In this document: piece by piece, positions 53,401-60,796 of the stretch | Position numbering within the stretch: the first letter of the stretch is position 1 | Layout: every line of letters starts with the position of its first letter | Source of the DNA: CBFDCQ01 sp965603355 | Lineage (GTDB): Bacteria > Hydrogenedentota > CAZGCA01 > CBFDCQ01 | DNA length: 61,690 nucleotides | Direction of reading: 5' to 3' | NCBI GenBank assembly: GCA_965603355.1 | Contig: CBFDCQ010000009.1 | Span: 1 to 61,690, forward strand | Translations under genes and position numbers: made by a program | The notes under the pieces: generated by a model | Databases searched by the model: none | Seen by the model: only the letters and a program-made list of their open reading frames with translations | What the model was told of the DNA's origin: nothing

Positions 53401-55201
53401 TGAAATCGCCGTCGCCCGCGAACGTGTTCGCCGGCAACCTCCCAAACTGGACACCGCCGCCTACGTCCGTGAAAGTAATCGTGATTCTGTCCGGAAACAC
53501 AGATGTTGCCATCTCAGACGGGTCGCCGCCGTGGGCATGTACCCCGAGCACCGCTGTGGGGTATTCCATAGCCCTGATAGTTGGAAGCGATGGGCTAAGG
53601 TACCAGCCCTCCACAAGACCGTCCACCCGGTCCGGCCGAGGACGCGTGTCCAACCTTGGTACCGAGTACGCCTGTTCGCCCTCAGTACCGGAAGCCATTG
53701 TGACAACGTCAATTCCGAAGTTCGTGCCTTCAGCGCCGCCAATACTGGCCTCGGTCTCGCATCCATCGAACGCTTCAGGCGGCGGATCAGTCTGCATGCC
53801 GGGCGGAGTCGCCGGATAGCCCGGAGGCGGAATCACGATCTCCGGTGTCTCCGCCGAGACGCGGAAGTTCAGGACCGCACTGGCCGGGTAGGCGCAGCCC
53901 GGTTGAAACGTTACGAAATAGTCGTTTCCAATGAAAAGCTCGCTGTCCTCGTCGCCGTCGCCGGAACCTCCAATATACTGATTCGAGACGTGCGCGGGAA
54001 TTCTCCCGCCCACGTCGGCCGCCGGATTAATTAGCGGCCATCCCAGTCGTGGAATCTCAAATAGAGGACCAATCTCAAAGAAACCTGATCCCGATTGCTG
54101 AACAGCGTTGTGGTCGTCCCATGCGCAGGCGAACCTGTACACTATCTGGTCCATGGTTTGCTGTTCACCCGCGACAACCTCGTCGCGCGGCAGCAGCGAG
54201 TCGGGCCCGATCGTGATCGGCGGGTCGTTGCCGGTCGAATACGTCGCAGCAGCCCTGAGCATAGCACCAAGACCGGTGTTTCTCGCAAAACTGAACACTC
54301 GTGCGCGGCTGCCCGGAATGAAGTTCTCGTACACCTCAGCGGCCTGGTTCTCAGTGATGTCTATTGCTCCGTCATCATTCAGGTCCAAGAGCGGAGTAAG
54401 CGGTCGGTCTTCGCTCGAGAAGAACCCATTCTCTTCCTCGTCACCGGAATAACCGTCCACCCAAAGAGTGACGGAATAAAGCACGCTGTCCAGATAATCC
54501 CTGAAAAGCGCCAACAGCTCCTCATCCGTCGGTGGGGGATCTAACTGCGCAATCTGGCTGCTGAAACCATCCAGGATGTTGGTGGAAACGATCACCTCAA
54601 CCCATCTCAGCGTGGAACTGCCCTGCAAACCCGGATACGGAGACGGAATAATGTAGAAGAAGCCGCCCGGCAAGGTGAAAGTGAGGGCAGTCGTTGTGGA
54701 CACGGTAACGTCAACAGCTCCCCCGGTCGCCAAAGGCGGCGCCGGCGTCGTGAACACGATCTCGTCATAGCCGTCCGGTACTCCAGTCTCCTCGTCAACA
54801 CCGGCCAGGTTAACCGCATCAGGCGGCACGACCACTGTCACACCGTCTGCAGTAAGGAGCACATTGTTTACCTCGGTGAAGTTGTAACCGTATATCGTTA
54901 CCACGACTCCCTCGCCGCCGGAGATCGGGTCGATGTAGATTATGACCGGGCCAACATCCCCGGGCCATGGCGCATCCACGGCTTCGCCTTCCGCGCCCTC
55001 ACCGTCCTCCACAACGTTCGTCGCGACAACAGCAAATGGAGCCTGGCCCGGCATCAATACGTTGCTATCCTCGACAAGTATCTCGCACTCGATAGTCACT
55101 ACTGCTTCGGCCCGCCGCGCGAAAACCCCCGCCGCGAGCATCAGCATACATACGCCAATAACCAGCAACATCGGAAACCAAGTTCGCTTGTGTTTACTCA
55201 C
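50444..55201 (-). CDS. Large secreted protein with IPT/TIG domain, Ca-binding loops and CFI-box-type C-terminus
   Basis: The 1585-aa protein has a signal peptide (about 1-33). An IPT/TIG Ig-like domain follows (about 85-185, VIIYIDPISGGEGVVVTIYG). Scattered Asp-rich loops of the dockerin/thrombospondin-3 type are at about 275 (DLNDDGAIDITE), 627 (DSDNDGVLDPES), 1145 (DTDADGVADAQ) and 1197 (DEDGDGRPDDED). Near the end a Pro10 run, a Gly9 run and CLIATAAFGTRYEEHV (about 1472) match the CFI-box-CTERM region, ending in a membrane helix (about 1557-1573) and an Arg-rich tail. The GTG at 55201 has a perfect AGGAGGT. The position at the head of the gsp cluster suggests a T2SS-linked substrate or surface fibre component (inference). 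Confidence 0.82.
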   Translation of the reverse strand: MSKHKRTWFPMLLVIGVCMLMLAAGVFARRAEAVVTIECEILVEDSNVLMPGQAPFAVVATNVVEDGEGAEGEAVDAPWPGDVGPVIIYIDPISGGEGVVVTIYGYNFTEVNNVLLTADGVTVVVPPDAVNLAGVDEETGVPDGYDEIVFTTPAPPLATGGAVDVTVSTTTALTFTLPGGFFYIIPSPYPGLQGSSTLRWVEVIVSTNILDGFSSQIAQLDPPPTDEELLALFRDYLDSVLYSVTLWVDGYSGDEEENGFFSSEDRPLTPLLDLNDDGAIDITENQAAEVYENFIPGSRARVFSFARNTGLGAMLRAAATYSTGNDPPITIGPDSLLPRDEVVAGEQQTMDQIVYRFACAWDDHNAVQQSGSGFFEIGPLFEIPRLGWPLINPAADVGGRIPAHVSNQYIGGSGDGDEDSELFIGNDYFVTFQPGCAYPASAVLNFRVSAETPEIVIPPPGYPATPPGMQTDPPPEAFDGCETEASIGGAEGTNFGIDVVTMASGTEGEQAYSVPRLDTRPRPDRVDGLVEGWYLSPSLPTIRAMEYPTAVLGVHAHGGDPSEMATSVFPDRITITFTDVGGGVQFGRLPANTFAGDGDFNPWFGLDNMSRQHGYRGVDFYRDSDNDGVLDPESDDVYASSPLIIENIANAWEPYYFIRNPGNGVAQGNRDDPEWTIMLDLTSRSIYRSPRVPDRDPEPMDDGNFADFALESPLGADGTPDFFVAIQLDSGFKDSPGAGWQGDGTGIRYGADFRVYVKPALVTGVDDQLHDLAQQGELGKFPGGMIFSNQQVSAGGLGCEMIETTMPEQESPPHHAVMQTRNYVMTVGDASNPFSQTYFEGTPFFGEADFSEAGGPRSPFFPEPPTFFGPDADPPISDFTWWLPLVPPQWPPLTLLEERNFFEDAIGHRLLAQRVDSLSLPTPVLALNIANTIDAETLASNDMKVAVIECFLVSEDHRGTTGFEPSDLLEIADDGLGETGISLWLDVGSNGWFDAGDDTQIPLMLAEIGTVPEPINMDGIDQGVPDLWGYRVVLQPGDAFNVPLDDDPGGDSEGDDLYIAIQTSDTISYKDKIEVVIPHGGVTFHPTGISAPSGTIRYARTLAMPLPIEVGDASPASDNTRFISISQLLTNVPTELTSLVRTNFDTDADGVADAQSIGPAGEYEVLGIDVATLNADAEVYLEYLTVEFYNQGLDEDGDGRPDDEDFAPSIDLLPFTADSATSGIGLYRDNPNNKNGVFSSDDIPIQFDDPPDLVGVSGEVPLQVRMAFSSPGTDDVAGTVDPLSGPSAISLAEQTAFWAAYADGAFGRQLVPTTFGRNESGGFIGGHEDAGDDFFVVIRTSDTLGLADDFTVGIISWGPDTLTGVDADTFTAPPAPWQPSDEYEKFEQAPWASRGIGFIELVTDTTPPEPRAYTNDGGFNFLRTRATVQLETDVLYATSGVVDPIGPVPPPPPPPPPPGPATAVLGGGGGGGGGCLIATAAFGTRYEEHVVALTTFRDRYLLTNAAGAWLVKRYYSLSPRLAEFVARHEVVRAVLRQIIRPVSAVARLCIETSAAGKTAILFGAALLVAALIKTRRTWRSVRVRV

Positions 55202-55467
55202 GCCTATCTACCTCCTGAACTGTTTGCTGCGCTGCGCAACCATCGGAAACCCCGCGCAACTACGGCGGTCATCGCCTGGCAATCGTTACAGATGCAAATT
55301 CGAGGAAAATCAGCTTATTAAATGAGAGCACATTTGGGGGCACTGCGAGGAACTGAGTCTGCCGAAAAGACACTGTCAATTCTACCCCTCTGAAAGTCCG
55401 CTGCTTCTTCGATACGCTCCTTTGCAGCGTTCTTTGCCCGACCCCGGACTAGAAGCCTCTATTCACG
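55202..55467 (-). other. Long (about 266 nt) leader of the exoprotein gene
   Basis: Between the predicted start point and the GTG lie several inverted repeats, including ACGCT/AGCGT and TTGCGC...GCGCA just before the ribosome site. Such a long leader often carries a regulatory RNA. The end shows slight resemblance to a cyclic-di-GMP-I aptamer but lacks its core motifs, so I assign no class. Confidence 0.35.
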
Positions 55468-55473
55468 ACAACT

Positions 55474-55503
55474 ATTTTATATCATTCTTGTAGAAACTGT
55501 CAA
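55474..55503 (-). promoter_or_regulatory. Sigma70-type promoter for the exoprotein gene
   Basis: On the minus strand a perfect TTGACA (55503-55498) is followed by TATAAA at a 16-bp spacing or TAAAAT at 18 bp (55481-55474). Confidence 0.6.
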
Positions 55504-55886
55504 CATAAAAATTGCCCTCACACCCATCGTAAGGTGTTACCACCAATAATTTTTCGAGTTTTCGCTGTGGCAAATCTGTGAATTGTTATAAAACCAATCA
55601 TAAACCGCATAAAACCGAGCCTGATTCCTCGTTTATTGGCGCCCAATTTACACCCGACGACGACTGCTTTGTTCCGCCGATTGACAACCTTGACGCCTAC
55701 ACTTTGTCGAAGATTCGTCGTTGATAATCCTCCGGCTCCGTCCGCCGCGGTTGACGCATCTGACGTTTCAGAGCAACGCCGCCTCCACTGTGATGACGCC
55801 GCCCGAGGCGATCCGGTCAGCTCGGGTTCTCCGTGGGTGTGCGACATATTTGTGGGTTTTGATGCTCTAACTCTATCGCCTCGCAA
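55504..55886. other. Gene-free stretch of about 380 bp
   Basis: The stretch is AT-rich at its left side. A 122-codon minus-strand frame exists, but its product has biased, domain-free composition and no convincing ribosome site. I see no RNA gene. Confidence 0.4.
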
Positions 55887-55938
55887 GTAGGGGAGGGTCT
55901 TGTACCCTCCCGCGGGAGGCCACGAGGGCCTCCCCTAC
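55887..55938. repeat. Dual-hairpin REP element, copy 3
   Basis: The 52-bp element has perfect 9-bp inverted ends GTAGGGGAG/CTCCCCTAC. Hairpins are GGGAGGGT-CTTGT-ACCCTCCC and GGGAGGCC-ACGAG-GGCCTCCC. The second stem differs from copy 2 (GCC/GGC for CCC/GGG) but pairing is kept. It lies upstream of the MauE/thioredoxin gene. Confidence 0.8.
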
Positions 55939-56056
55939 ACAGTTGCTGACAACCGGGCACTGCGCACGATTTTGCGAAAACCCACTTTTATGTCGCAGGC
56001 CCGTCCTCCGCATAGCATTGGAATTCGATGGCAGTCGTATGATAAAGTATTCTGCC

Positions 56057-57052
56057 ATGAAAAAGACCTTCACAGTTGCAGCTCCATGGATCGAGAGGTC
56101 TCTGGGCCTGCTTTTCATTGTCTCCGCCGCATCGAAGGCGGTTGATATGACTGCCTTCGCAATGCAGGTGTCGTACTACGGCGTGGTCACGCTGCCCGCG
56201 CTGGTACGCCTGGCCGCCGTATTCACCGTGTGGCTCGAGACGGTGCTCGGAGTGGCGCTGCTGGTCGGATGGAGAGCGCGCGGTTGGACTCTGCGGGCGG
56301 TCTTCGCGCTTCTGGTCGGGTTCACCGGGCTGATTCTCTACGCATGGGCGTTCAAAGGGCTCCAGGAGTGCGGATGCTTAGGGAAGTGGCTCCAGATGTC
56401 GCCCGGCGTATCCATCCTCAAGAACGTCGTGATGATGGCGCTTGTGGCTGTCGCGTGGTTCGGGTTTAAAAAACGCGAACCAGGCTCCGTCACCGGGGAG
56501 ATGTCACTATACAGGAAGTACGCCGGGCCGGTCATGGCCGTACTGTCCGTCGCTTTTGTTATCGTAGCTCTCGCTTACGGTCAGCGCAACCAGACGAGCG
56601 CTCCAACACCGCCCACAGGACCTTACGATAAGGACCGGCCTTACGCCCAGTTCAGGTTCGAATCGGATGGGGAACCGTGGGATCTGGGAGACGGGGAATA
56701 CTTCGTCGTCCTGTTGAGCGATACGTGCGAGCATTGTGAGGAGATCATGTTCGAGTTGAACGATCTGCCGGTGCGCGTGCCTGACACACCCCCTGTCGTC
56801 AGCCTCTTCCTGGGAGACGAAGAGACTTTGGAGGAGCTCCTTGAACTGGTCGAGCCTGAATACCCCACGTTTATCATCGACCCGCTCGCGTTCGTCCACC
56901 TTCTGATACTGGGCGACGCAGATGCGCCGCCGTGCTTCGTCCACGTGCGCGACGGAAAAGCGGTGCACTACTGGGAGGAGGAACTGCCCGAGGAGGATGA
57001 GCTCATAGAAGCCTTCCTGGAATCGAACGACGCCTCCTACAGTGCGAATTAG
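56057..57052 (+). CDS. MauE/DoxX-type membrane protein with C-terminal thioredoxin-like domain
   Basis: The 331-aa protein has four membrane helices of the MauE/DoxX type (about 10-150). ERSLGLLFIVSAASKAVD opens the first helix and a QECGCLG Cys pair is typical of MauE. After a fifth helix (about 160-178) comes a periplasmic thioredoxin-like domain with LLSDTCEHCEE (Cys224/Cys227) and YPTFIIDPLA (cis-Pro region). MauE is known for supporting disulfide formation in methylamine dehydrogenase; a general role in periplasmic redox is likely here (inference). Start choice is uncertain: ATG 56057 has no good site, and ATG 56039 is an option. Confidence 0.78.
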   Translation: MKKTFTVAAPWIERSLGLLFIVSAASKAVDMTAFAMQVSYYGVVTLPALVRLAAVFTVWLETVLGVALLVGWRARGWTLRAVFALLVGFTGLILYAWAFKGLQECGCLGKWLQMSPGVSILKNVVMMALVAVAWFGFKKREPGSVTGEMSLYRKYAGPVMAVLSVAFVIVALAYGQRNQTSAPTPPTGPYDKDRPYAQFRFESDGEPWDLGDGEYFVVLLSDTCEHCEEIMFELNDLPVRVPDTPPVVSLFLGDEETLEELLELVEPEYPTFIIDPLAFVHLLILGDADAPPCFVHVRDGKAVHYWEEELPEEDELIEAFLESNDASYSAN

Positions 57053-57147
57053 GATATCCTGCCTGCGTTGCCCCGGGAACGGTTACCCCCGCTTGAACGG
57101 AAATGCATCCTCCCGCGGCGCGGCAGCGACGCTAAAGCTCGCGTTCC

Positions 57148-57177
57148 TTGACAATTGACCCGATCAGGTAATAAAAT
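57148..57177 (+). promoter_or_regulatory. Sigma70-type promoter for tRNA-Lys
   Basis: TTGACA (57148-57153), an 18-bp spacer and TAAAAT (57172-57177), about 65 bases before the tRNA 5' end. Confidence 0.5.
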
Positions 57178-57249
57178 ATAGGGCCGTCAGACGGAGTATG
57201 GGAGGAACGAGCCTCTGTGCGCGGGAGGCTTTTTTGGTTTTGCAGAAAT

Positions 57250-57326
57250 GGGCGGGTAGCTCAGGTTGGTAGAGCATCGGCCTTTTAAGCCGGTGGCCGT
57301 GGGTTCGAATCCCACCCCGCTCACCA
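57250..57326 (+). tRNA. tRNA-Lys(UUU)
   Basis: A 77-nt cloverleaf with acceptor GGGCGGG/CCCGCTC (one G-U pair), anticodon loop CTTTTAA giving UUU, T-loop GGTTCGAATCC and an encoded CCA end. Confidence 0.97.
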
Positions 57327-57330
57327 AATC

Positions 57331-57385
57331 AGAGGGTAGAGGGTAGAGGGTAGAGGGTAGAGAGTAGAGGGAAGGGAAAAGAGAG
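57331..57385. repeat. Heptamer tandem repeat (AGGGTAG), left arm of an inverted pair
   Basis: About six tandem AGGGTAG-type units begin five bases after the tRNA-Lys and pass into a purine tract (GGGAAGGGAAAAGAGAGGGG). It is the reverse complement of the CTACCCTC tract at 57845-57880. Confidence 0.75.
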
Positions 57386-57406
57386 GGGCTGCAGGAAGGC
57401 GGCGAC

Positions 57407-57814
57407 ATCGACGCGAAGCCCGCCGAGACACCAAAGTACAGAGGCCTGCAAGTATGGCAAAAAGCACACCGCGCCACCCTGATAGCCATCGAGTTGGTGA
57501 GTGCTCTTCCCAGGAAACCGGGCGTTGGCAGGTTGGCGGACCAGTTCATAGGTGCCGTCAGTTCTGTGCCGGCAAACATCGCGGAAGGTCACTCCGATTA
57601 CACGGGGAAGCAGTTCCCGAGGTACCTTCGGATCGCTCTTGCGTCGGCCTACGAGACCGACAGCTGGGTACAGGTGTTCAAGGATTCTCCGTTGCTGAAT
57701 CAGTCTGTCAGCCAAGAGAAACTAAGTGAGCTCGAGAAGTTGAACATTGAAATCATAAGGATGCTTCACACTCTGATCAAGAGGATCGAGGCGAAAAGGA
57801 GGGATGAGTGTTAG
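57407..57814 (+). CDS. Four-helix-bundle (S23 rRNA-intervening-sequence) protein with no standard start codon
   Basis: The frame encodes about 130 aa of the TIGR02436 family: YRGLQVWQKAHRATL, then ADQFIGAVSSVPANIAEGHS, FPRYLRIALASAYETDSWV and a final helix (LEKLNIEIIRMLHTLIKRIE). The domain begins at about 57428, but in this frame no ATG, GTG or TTG precedes it after the stop at 57365. Possible non-standard starts are an ATC at 57407 preceded by AGGAAGG, or a CTG at 57389. The first GTG (57494) would remove helix 1. The gene may be a decayed remnant. It lies between two tRNA genes and two inverted repeat tracts. No 23S rRNA or retroelement is nearby. Confidence 0.65.
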   Translation: MDAKPAETPKYRGLQVWQKAHRATLIAIELVSALPRKPGVGRLADQFIGAVSSVPANIAEGHSDYTGKQFPRYLRIALASAYETDSWVQVFKDSPLLNQSVSQEKLSELEKLNIEIIRMLHTLIKRIEAKRRDEC

Positions 57815-57844
57815 GCGCCGGCGTCACCAAGAGATAGGGGTTTT

Positions 57845-57880
57845 CTCTACCCTCTTGACACTCAACTCTACCCTCTGCCT
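57845..57880. repeat. Pyrimidine tract, right arm of the inverted pair
   Basis: CTCTACCCTCTTGACACTC and CTCTACCCTCTGCC are inverted copies of the heptamer tract after tRNA-Lys. The tract ends six bases before tRNA-Glu. It also matches the 3'-end composite repeats of region 1. Confidence 0.7.
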
Positions 57881-57885
57881 TGTGC

Positions 57886-57963
<78 letters not shown>

Positions 57964-57986
57964 TTTCTTTTTCAGCCGTCGGACAG

Positions 57987-59024
57987 CTAGAACAGTTCGT
58001 CCCTGATGCGTTCGAGATCGGGGCTGCCGGGCACGAACCGTTTTGAGCACCCGTCCGCCGGGTGGTCGGTCACGAGCCATCGGAACCGGTCAACTCCGAT
58101 CTCGCGCGCGAGCACTCTTGCACGCGCCATCTCCTCATCGCTATCGTTCCAGTCGAACAGAATGTACCGCCACATGATCGACGGTTTGTCGCGTCCCATC
58201 TCTTGTCGCATCCGCACAAGATCGCGCATAGCCTTCAGGACAACCTCCAGTCTACCGCCCACGCGGTACCTCTCATACACCTCCTGCGACGCGCCGTCCA
58301 CCGAGAAGATGATCTCGTCCACGCCGCTCTCGATTACCGCACGCTGCGTTTCCGCCGTGCGAAAAAAATGGCCGTTCGTGCTGCAGATGATGACGACGTC
58401 GGGATTCACGGATTTCGCATAACGGATCATATCGATCGCCCGCCCGTGAAGGAACGTCTCGCCGTAATCGTAGAGGTTGAGGTACTTGATGTGCGGACCA
58501 AGCTCGTCCAGCACGCGACAGAACGTCTCGAACTTCATATCCGGATAGTCGCGCGACAGGCGGGCAAGGTCGTTGCCGCAAGCCGGACAGCTCAGGTTGC
58601 ACCGTATAGTCGGCTCGATATGAAGTCGAGTAGGAAACGCACGCGGTTCGAGCGGAAAGTCCGCGTCCAGACGGTCACCGGCCGGGCGGTCGCAAAGAAA
58701 ACAGCACGAACTGCACAGGTACACGCGTTCAGCCCCGCAGCGCACCGCCGCCCGCAACCGCCTGTAACGTTTCCCCGACCATATTTGCTCGAACGACGCC
58801 TGTTCCACGTTGCCGAGCGGCATCATCTTCAGCGCGTCCGTGCAACCGCACACCACCGTCCCGTCACTGAGCACCGCCGATTCCGACCAGGGTACCATGC
58901 AGAATTTTCGACCGGCACGCTCACGCGACACGACCCGGTTCCTCAGATAGAACGGCAGTTTTTTCAGACGCAGCAGTTTCGGGTAGAATCGCTGCTTTCT
59001 CAGCCGTGCTTTTAACCATTTCAT
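57987..59024 (-). CDS. Radical SAM protein with N-terminal SPASM-type cluster domain
   Basis: The 345-aa protein has the two modules in reverse of the usual order. Residues 42-111 look like a SPASM domain: CMVPW (Cys42), DGTVVCGC (Cys59, Cys61), LGNVEQASFEQIWSGKRYRRLR, then Cys96, Cys104, Cys107, Cys108 and Cys111. The radical SAM domain follows, with CNLSCPAC (Cys142, 146, 149), GETFLHGRAIDMI and STNGHFF. SPASM partners modify peptides or anaerobic sulfatases, but many relatives act on nucleotide-sugar or unknown substrates. No precursor peptide is evident nearby. ATG 59024 is preferred; a TTG at 59051 is possible. Confidence 0.82.
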   Translation of the reverse strand: MKWLKARLRKQRFYPKLLRLKKLPFYLRNRVVSRERAGRKFCMVPWSESAVLSDGTVVCGCTDALKMMPLGNVEQASFEQIWSGKRYRRLRAAVRCGAERVYLCSSCCFLCDRPAGDRLDADFPLEPRAFPTRLHIEPTIRCNLSCPACGNDLARLSRDYPDMKFETFCRVLDELGPHIKYLNLYDYGETFLHGRAIDMIRYAKSVNPDVVIICSTNGHFFRTAETQRAVIESGVDEIIFSVDGASQEVYERYRVGGRLEVVLKAMRDLVRMRQEMGRDKPSIMWRYILFDWNDSDEEMARARVLAREIGVDRFRWLVTDHPADGCSKRFVPGSPDLERIRDELF

Positions 59025-59287
59025 GAGGGACTGCCCCCAACGCTCGAACAAATGATACCAGACAGAACATCTCCGCTCAAACGCGTCTTCACAGGTCGAT
59101 CTCGGGGGGGGAGCGCGGGGGAAGAACAGGCGCCGCGCTGTCGACCGGCGGGAGGATTACAGTAGCCAGACTCGAGAGACTGCCGCGCATGCACCACACC
59201 GCCGCTGACCGCGAGGTCCGTCCCGCCTGCCAGCGCCGGCGCGACAATACAGCCGGAGGCCTTCGTCCTCAACGGATATCGTTGTTC

Positions 59288-60784
59288 TTACCTTTGGAGC
59301 GCCTCCCTCTCCTGGCTGATTATCAGGGTGCGAAGCACTTCCGCCTGCGTATCGTGCTCACTGCGAACCAACTGCGCCGCGACACCACGCAACTCCCGTT
59401 CGCTGCTGCCTCGTATCAGCTCTCGGGTCTGCTCTCTGACCGCAATGGTCTGCAACGCGCGCACTTCGTTAACCAGCTCAGCAATCAGGCGGGCCACCTG
59501 CGTCTCGATTCGAGCCGATGCCTGTGACGCTTGGGTATGCTCATCGGGGAACTCGTCGCTCACCTTAGCGTATGCCGCTTCGGCTTGTCTGTACAGTTTA
59601 ACCGCGTCGGCGAACTTACGTTGGGCTTCCGCACGCGTAGCAGCTGCCATCGCCTTTGTGGCGTCGTTGAGACTCCTTCTGGCAGCCTCCAACCTTTCTC
59701 TGCGCTCTTCGATAAGCCTCGCAACCTCGAGTTTCTTCTCCCTCGCGTCAGCGCGCGACACGTCGTTGTCCAGGACCTCGTCAAACGCTTTCTCGGCCTC
59801 CTCGTACCGCCGCTCCCCCAGCAGCGCGAGACCCGTGGTGAAGTAGTAGTCGCTTATTCTCATGCGCACGTCCGCTCTGCGCGGCTCTTTCTGCAGGACG
59901 GTCCGGTAAATGCCAATCGCGCGTTCGTATCGGGTATTATCGTAATACTGATCGCCCACGCTCTTGAGAGTATCCTGCTCGAGCAACCCGCCGCTGTCCA
60001 GAAAGGCATACGCCTCGCTTGCAGCTTCGTCCTGATCCCGTCCCAGGTAAAATCCGATTGCGTCCACGTAATAGTTTCTGAGCGACACGGGACGAGCAGG
60101 GGGCGCGGTTGGCACAGGCGGTTCCCCGATCAACGTGTACCATACGTCTGCCACCGCATTCACTGCGTTAGTGAAGTGGACGCTCAAGGACCTTTTCCCG
60201 TACGCCCCGAATCCCGCGCCGCTATCGTAATCGGACGCGATCAGAGCTTCAGCGTCCGTGAGGTAGTTGCGCCCCTCATCGAAATACGAGCGAACGTCAA
60301 TCAGGTATTGGCGCTTGGCGGCTTCGTAACTTATCCCGGACGCGGGAAAGTCCTCCGCGTCGGCCTCGTATCGCTCTCTCAGCCGCCTCTTCTCTTCGGA
60401 ACCCGTTGCAGTGAAGAAAGGCTGGTTCATATCCGCTACAAGCTGGCCCAGCACCCCTACCCTGTACGCAAGGTAAGGCGAGGTACCTCGCGCCTTCGCG
60501 GCACGAAGCAGCTCGATCTCGGAAATCACGGTCAATATTGGATCCCCAAAGCCGTACTGGGGAAACCTACTGAGCAATTCCTCGTCGGAGATGCTGGCCC
60601 CGGCAAACACTTCCTCCTCATACCGGCGCAACGCGGCGCCTACATCGGGCGGCACCACGTGGATCCCCGTGCGGGCTATCGCCCGCGTCGCACGAGGCCC
60701 CCACGCATTTGTAACGAGCGCTGGCAGCAAGAAGACCAGCACAGCACCGATCGTAACGGTTGCGAACAGCCTTTTCAGACGCAT
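59288..60784 (-). CDS. Exported protein with phospholipase C/S1-P1-like N-terminus and TPR/coiled-coil region
   Basis: The 498-aa protein has a signal peptide (about 1-27). Residues 27-220 resemble the alpha-helical zinc phospholipase C/S1-P1 nuclease fold (NAWGPRATRAIA, YLAYRVGVLGQLVADMNQPF), but the zinc-binding His residues expected at NAWGxxTH and QPLH are replaced. TPR-like helices (about 270-350, YYDNTRYERAIGIYRTVLQ) and a long coiled coil (about 350-440) follow. Enzyme activity is therefore doubtful; a scaffold role is likelier. It starts 12 bases after the upstream TPR gene, so they form one operon. Confidence 0.6.
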   Translation of the reverse strand: MRLKRLFATVTIGAVLVFLLPALVTNAWGPRATRAIARTGIHVVPPDVGAALRRYEEEVFAGASISDEELLSRFPQYGFGDPILTVISEIELLRAAKARGTSPYLAYRVGVLGQLVADMNQPFFTATGSEEKRRLRERYEADAEDFPASGISYEAAKRQYLIDVRSYFDEGRNYLTDAEALIASDYDSGAGFGAYGKRSLSVHFTNAVNAVADVWYTLIGEPPVPTAPPARPVSLRNYYVDAIGFYLGRDQDEAASEAYAFLDSGGLLEQDTLKSVGDQYYDNTRYERAIGIYRTVLQKEPRRADVRMRISDYYFTTGLALLGERRYEEAEKAFDEVLDNDVSRADAREKKLEVARLIEERRERLEAARRSLNDATKAMAAATRAEAQRKFADAVKLYRQAEAAYAKVSDEFPDEHTQASQASARIETQVARLIAELVNEVRALQTIAVREQTRELIRGSSERELRGVAAQLVRSEHDTQAEVLRTLIISQEREALQR

Positions 60785-60796
60785 AGCACTTACCCC

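Noticed and set aside
55202..55300. Possible cyclic-di-GMP-I (GEMM) riboswitch in the exoprotein leader
   Set aside because: A GGGGTTTCCGATGG segment resembles the aptamer 3' end, but the conserved GCAAAGCC and GGGCAAACC cores are not present.
55518..55886. 122-codon minus-strand frame in the leader/REP gap
   Set aside because: Low-complexity basic product with no domain, poor ribosome site and overlap with a promoter for the exoprotein gene.
57331..57385. CRISPR array
   Set aside because: The heptamer repeats are contiguous with no spacers, and no cas genes are present.
57407..57814. Diversity-generating retroelement accessory gene (Avd)
   Set aside because: Same broad fold family, but no reverse transcriptase, template repeat or variable repeat is in the window.
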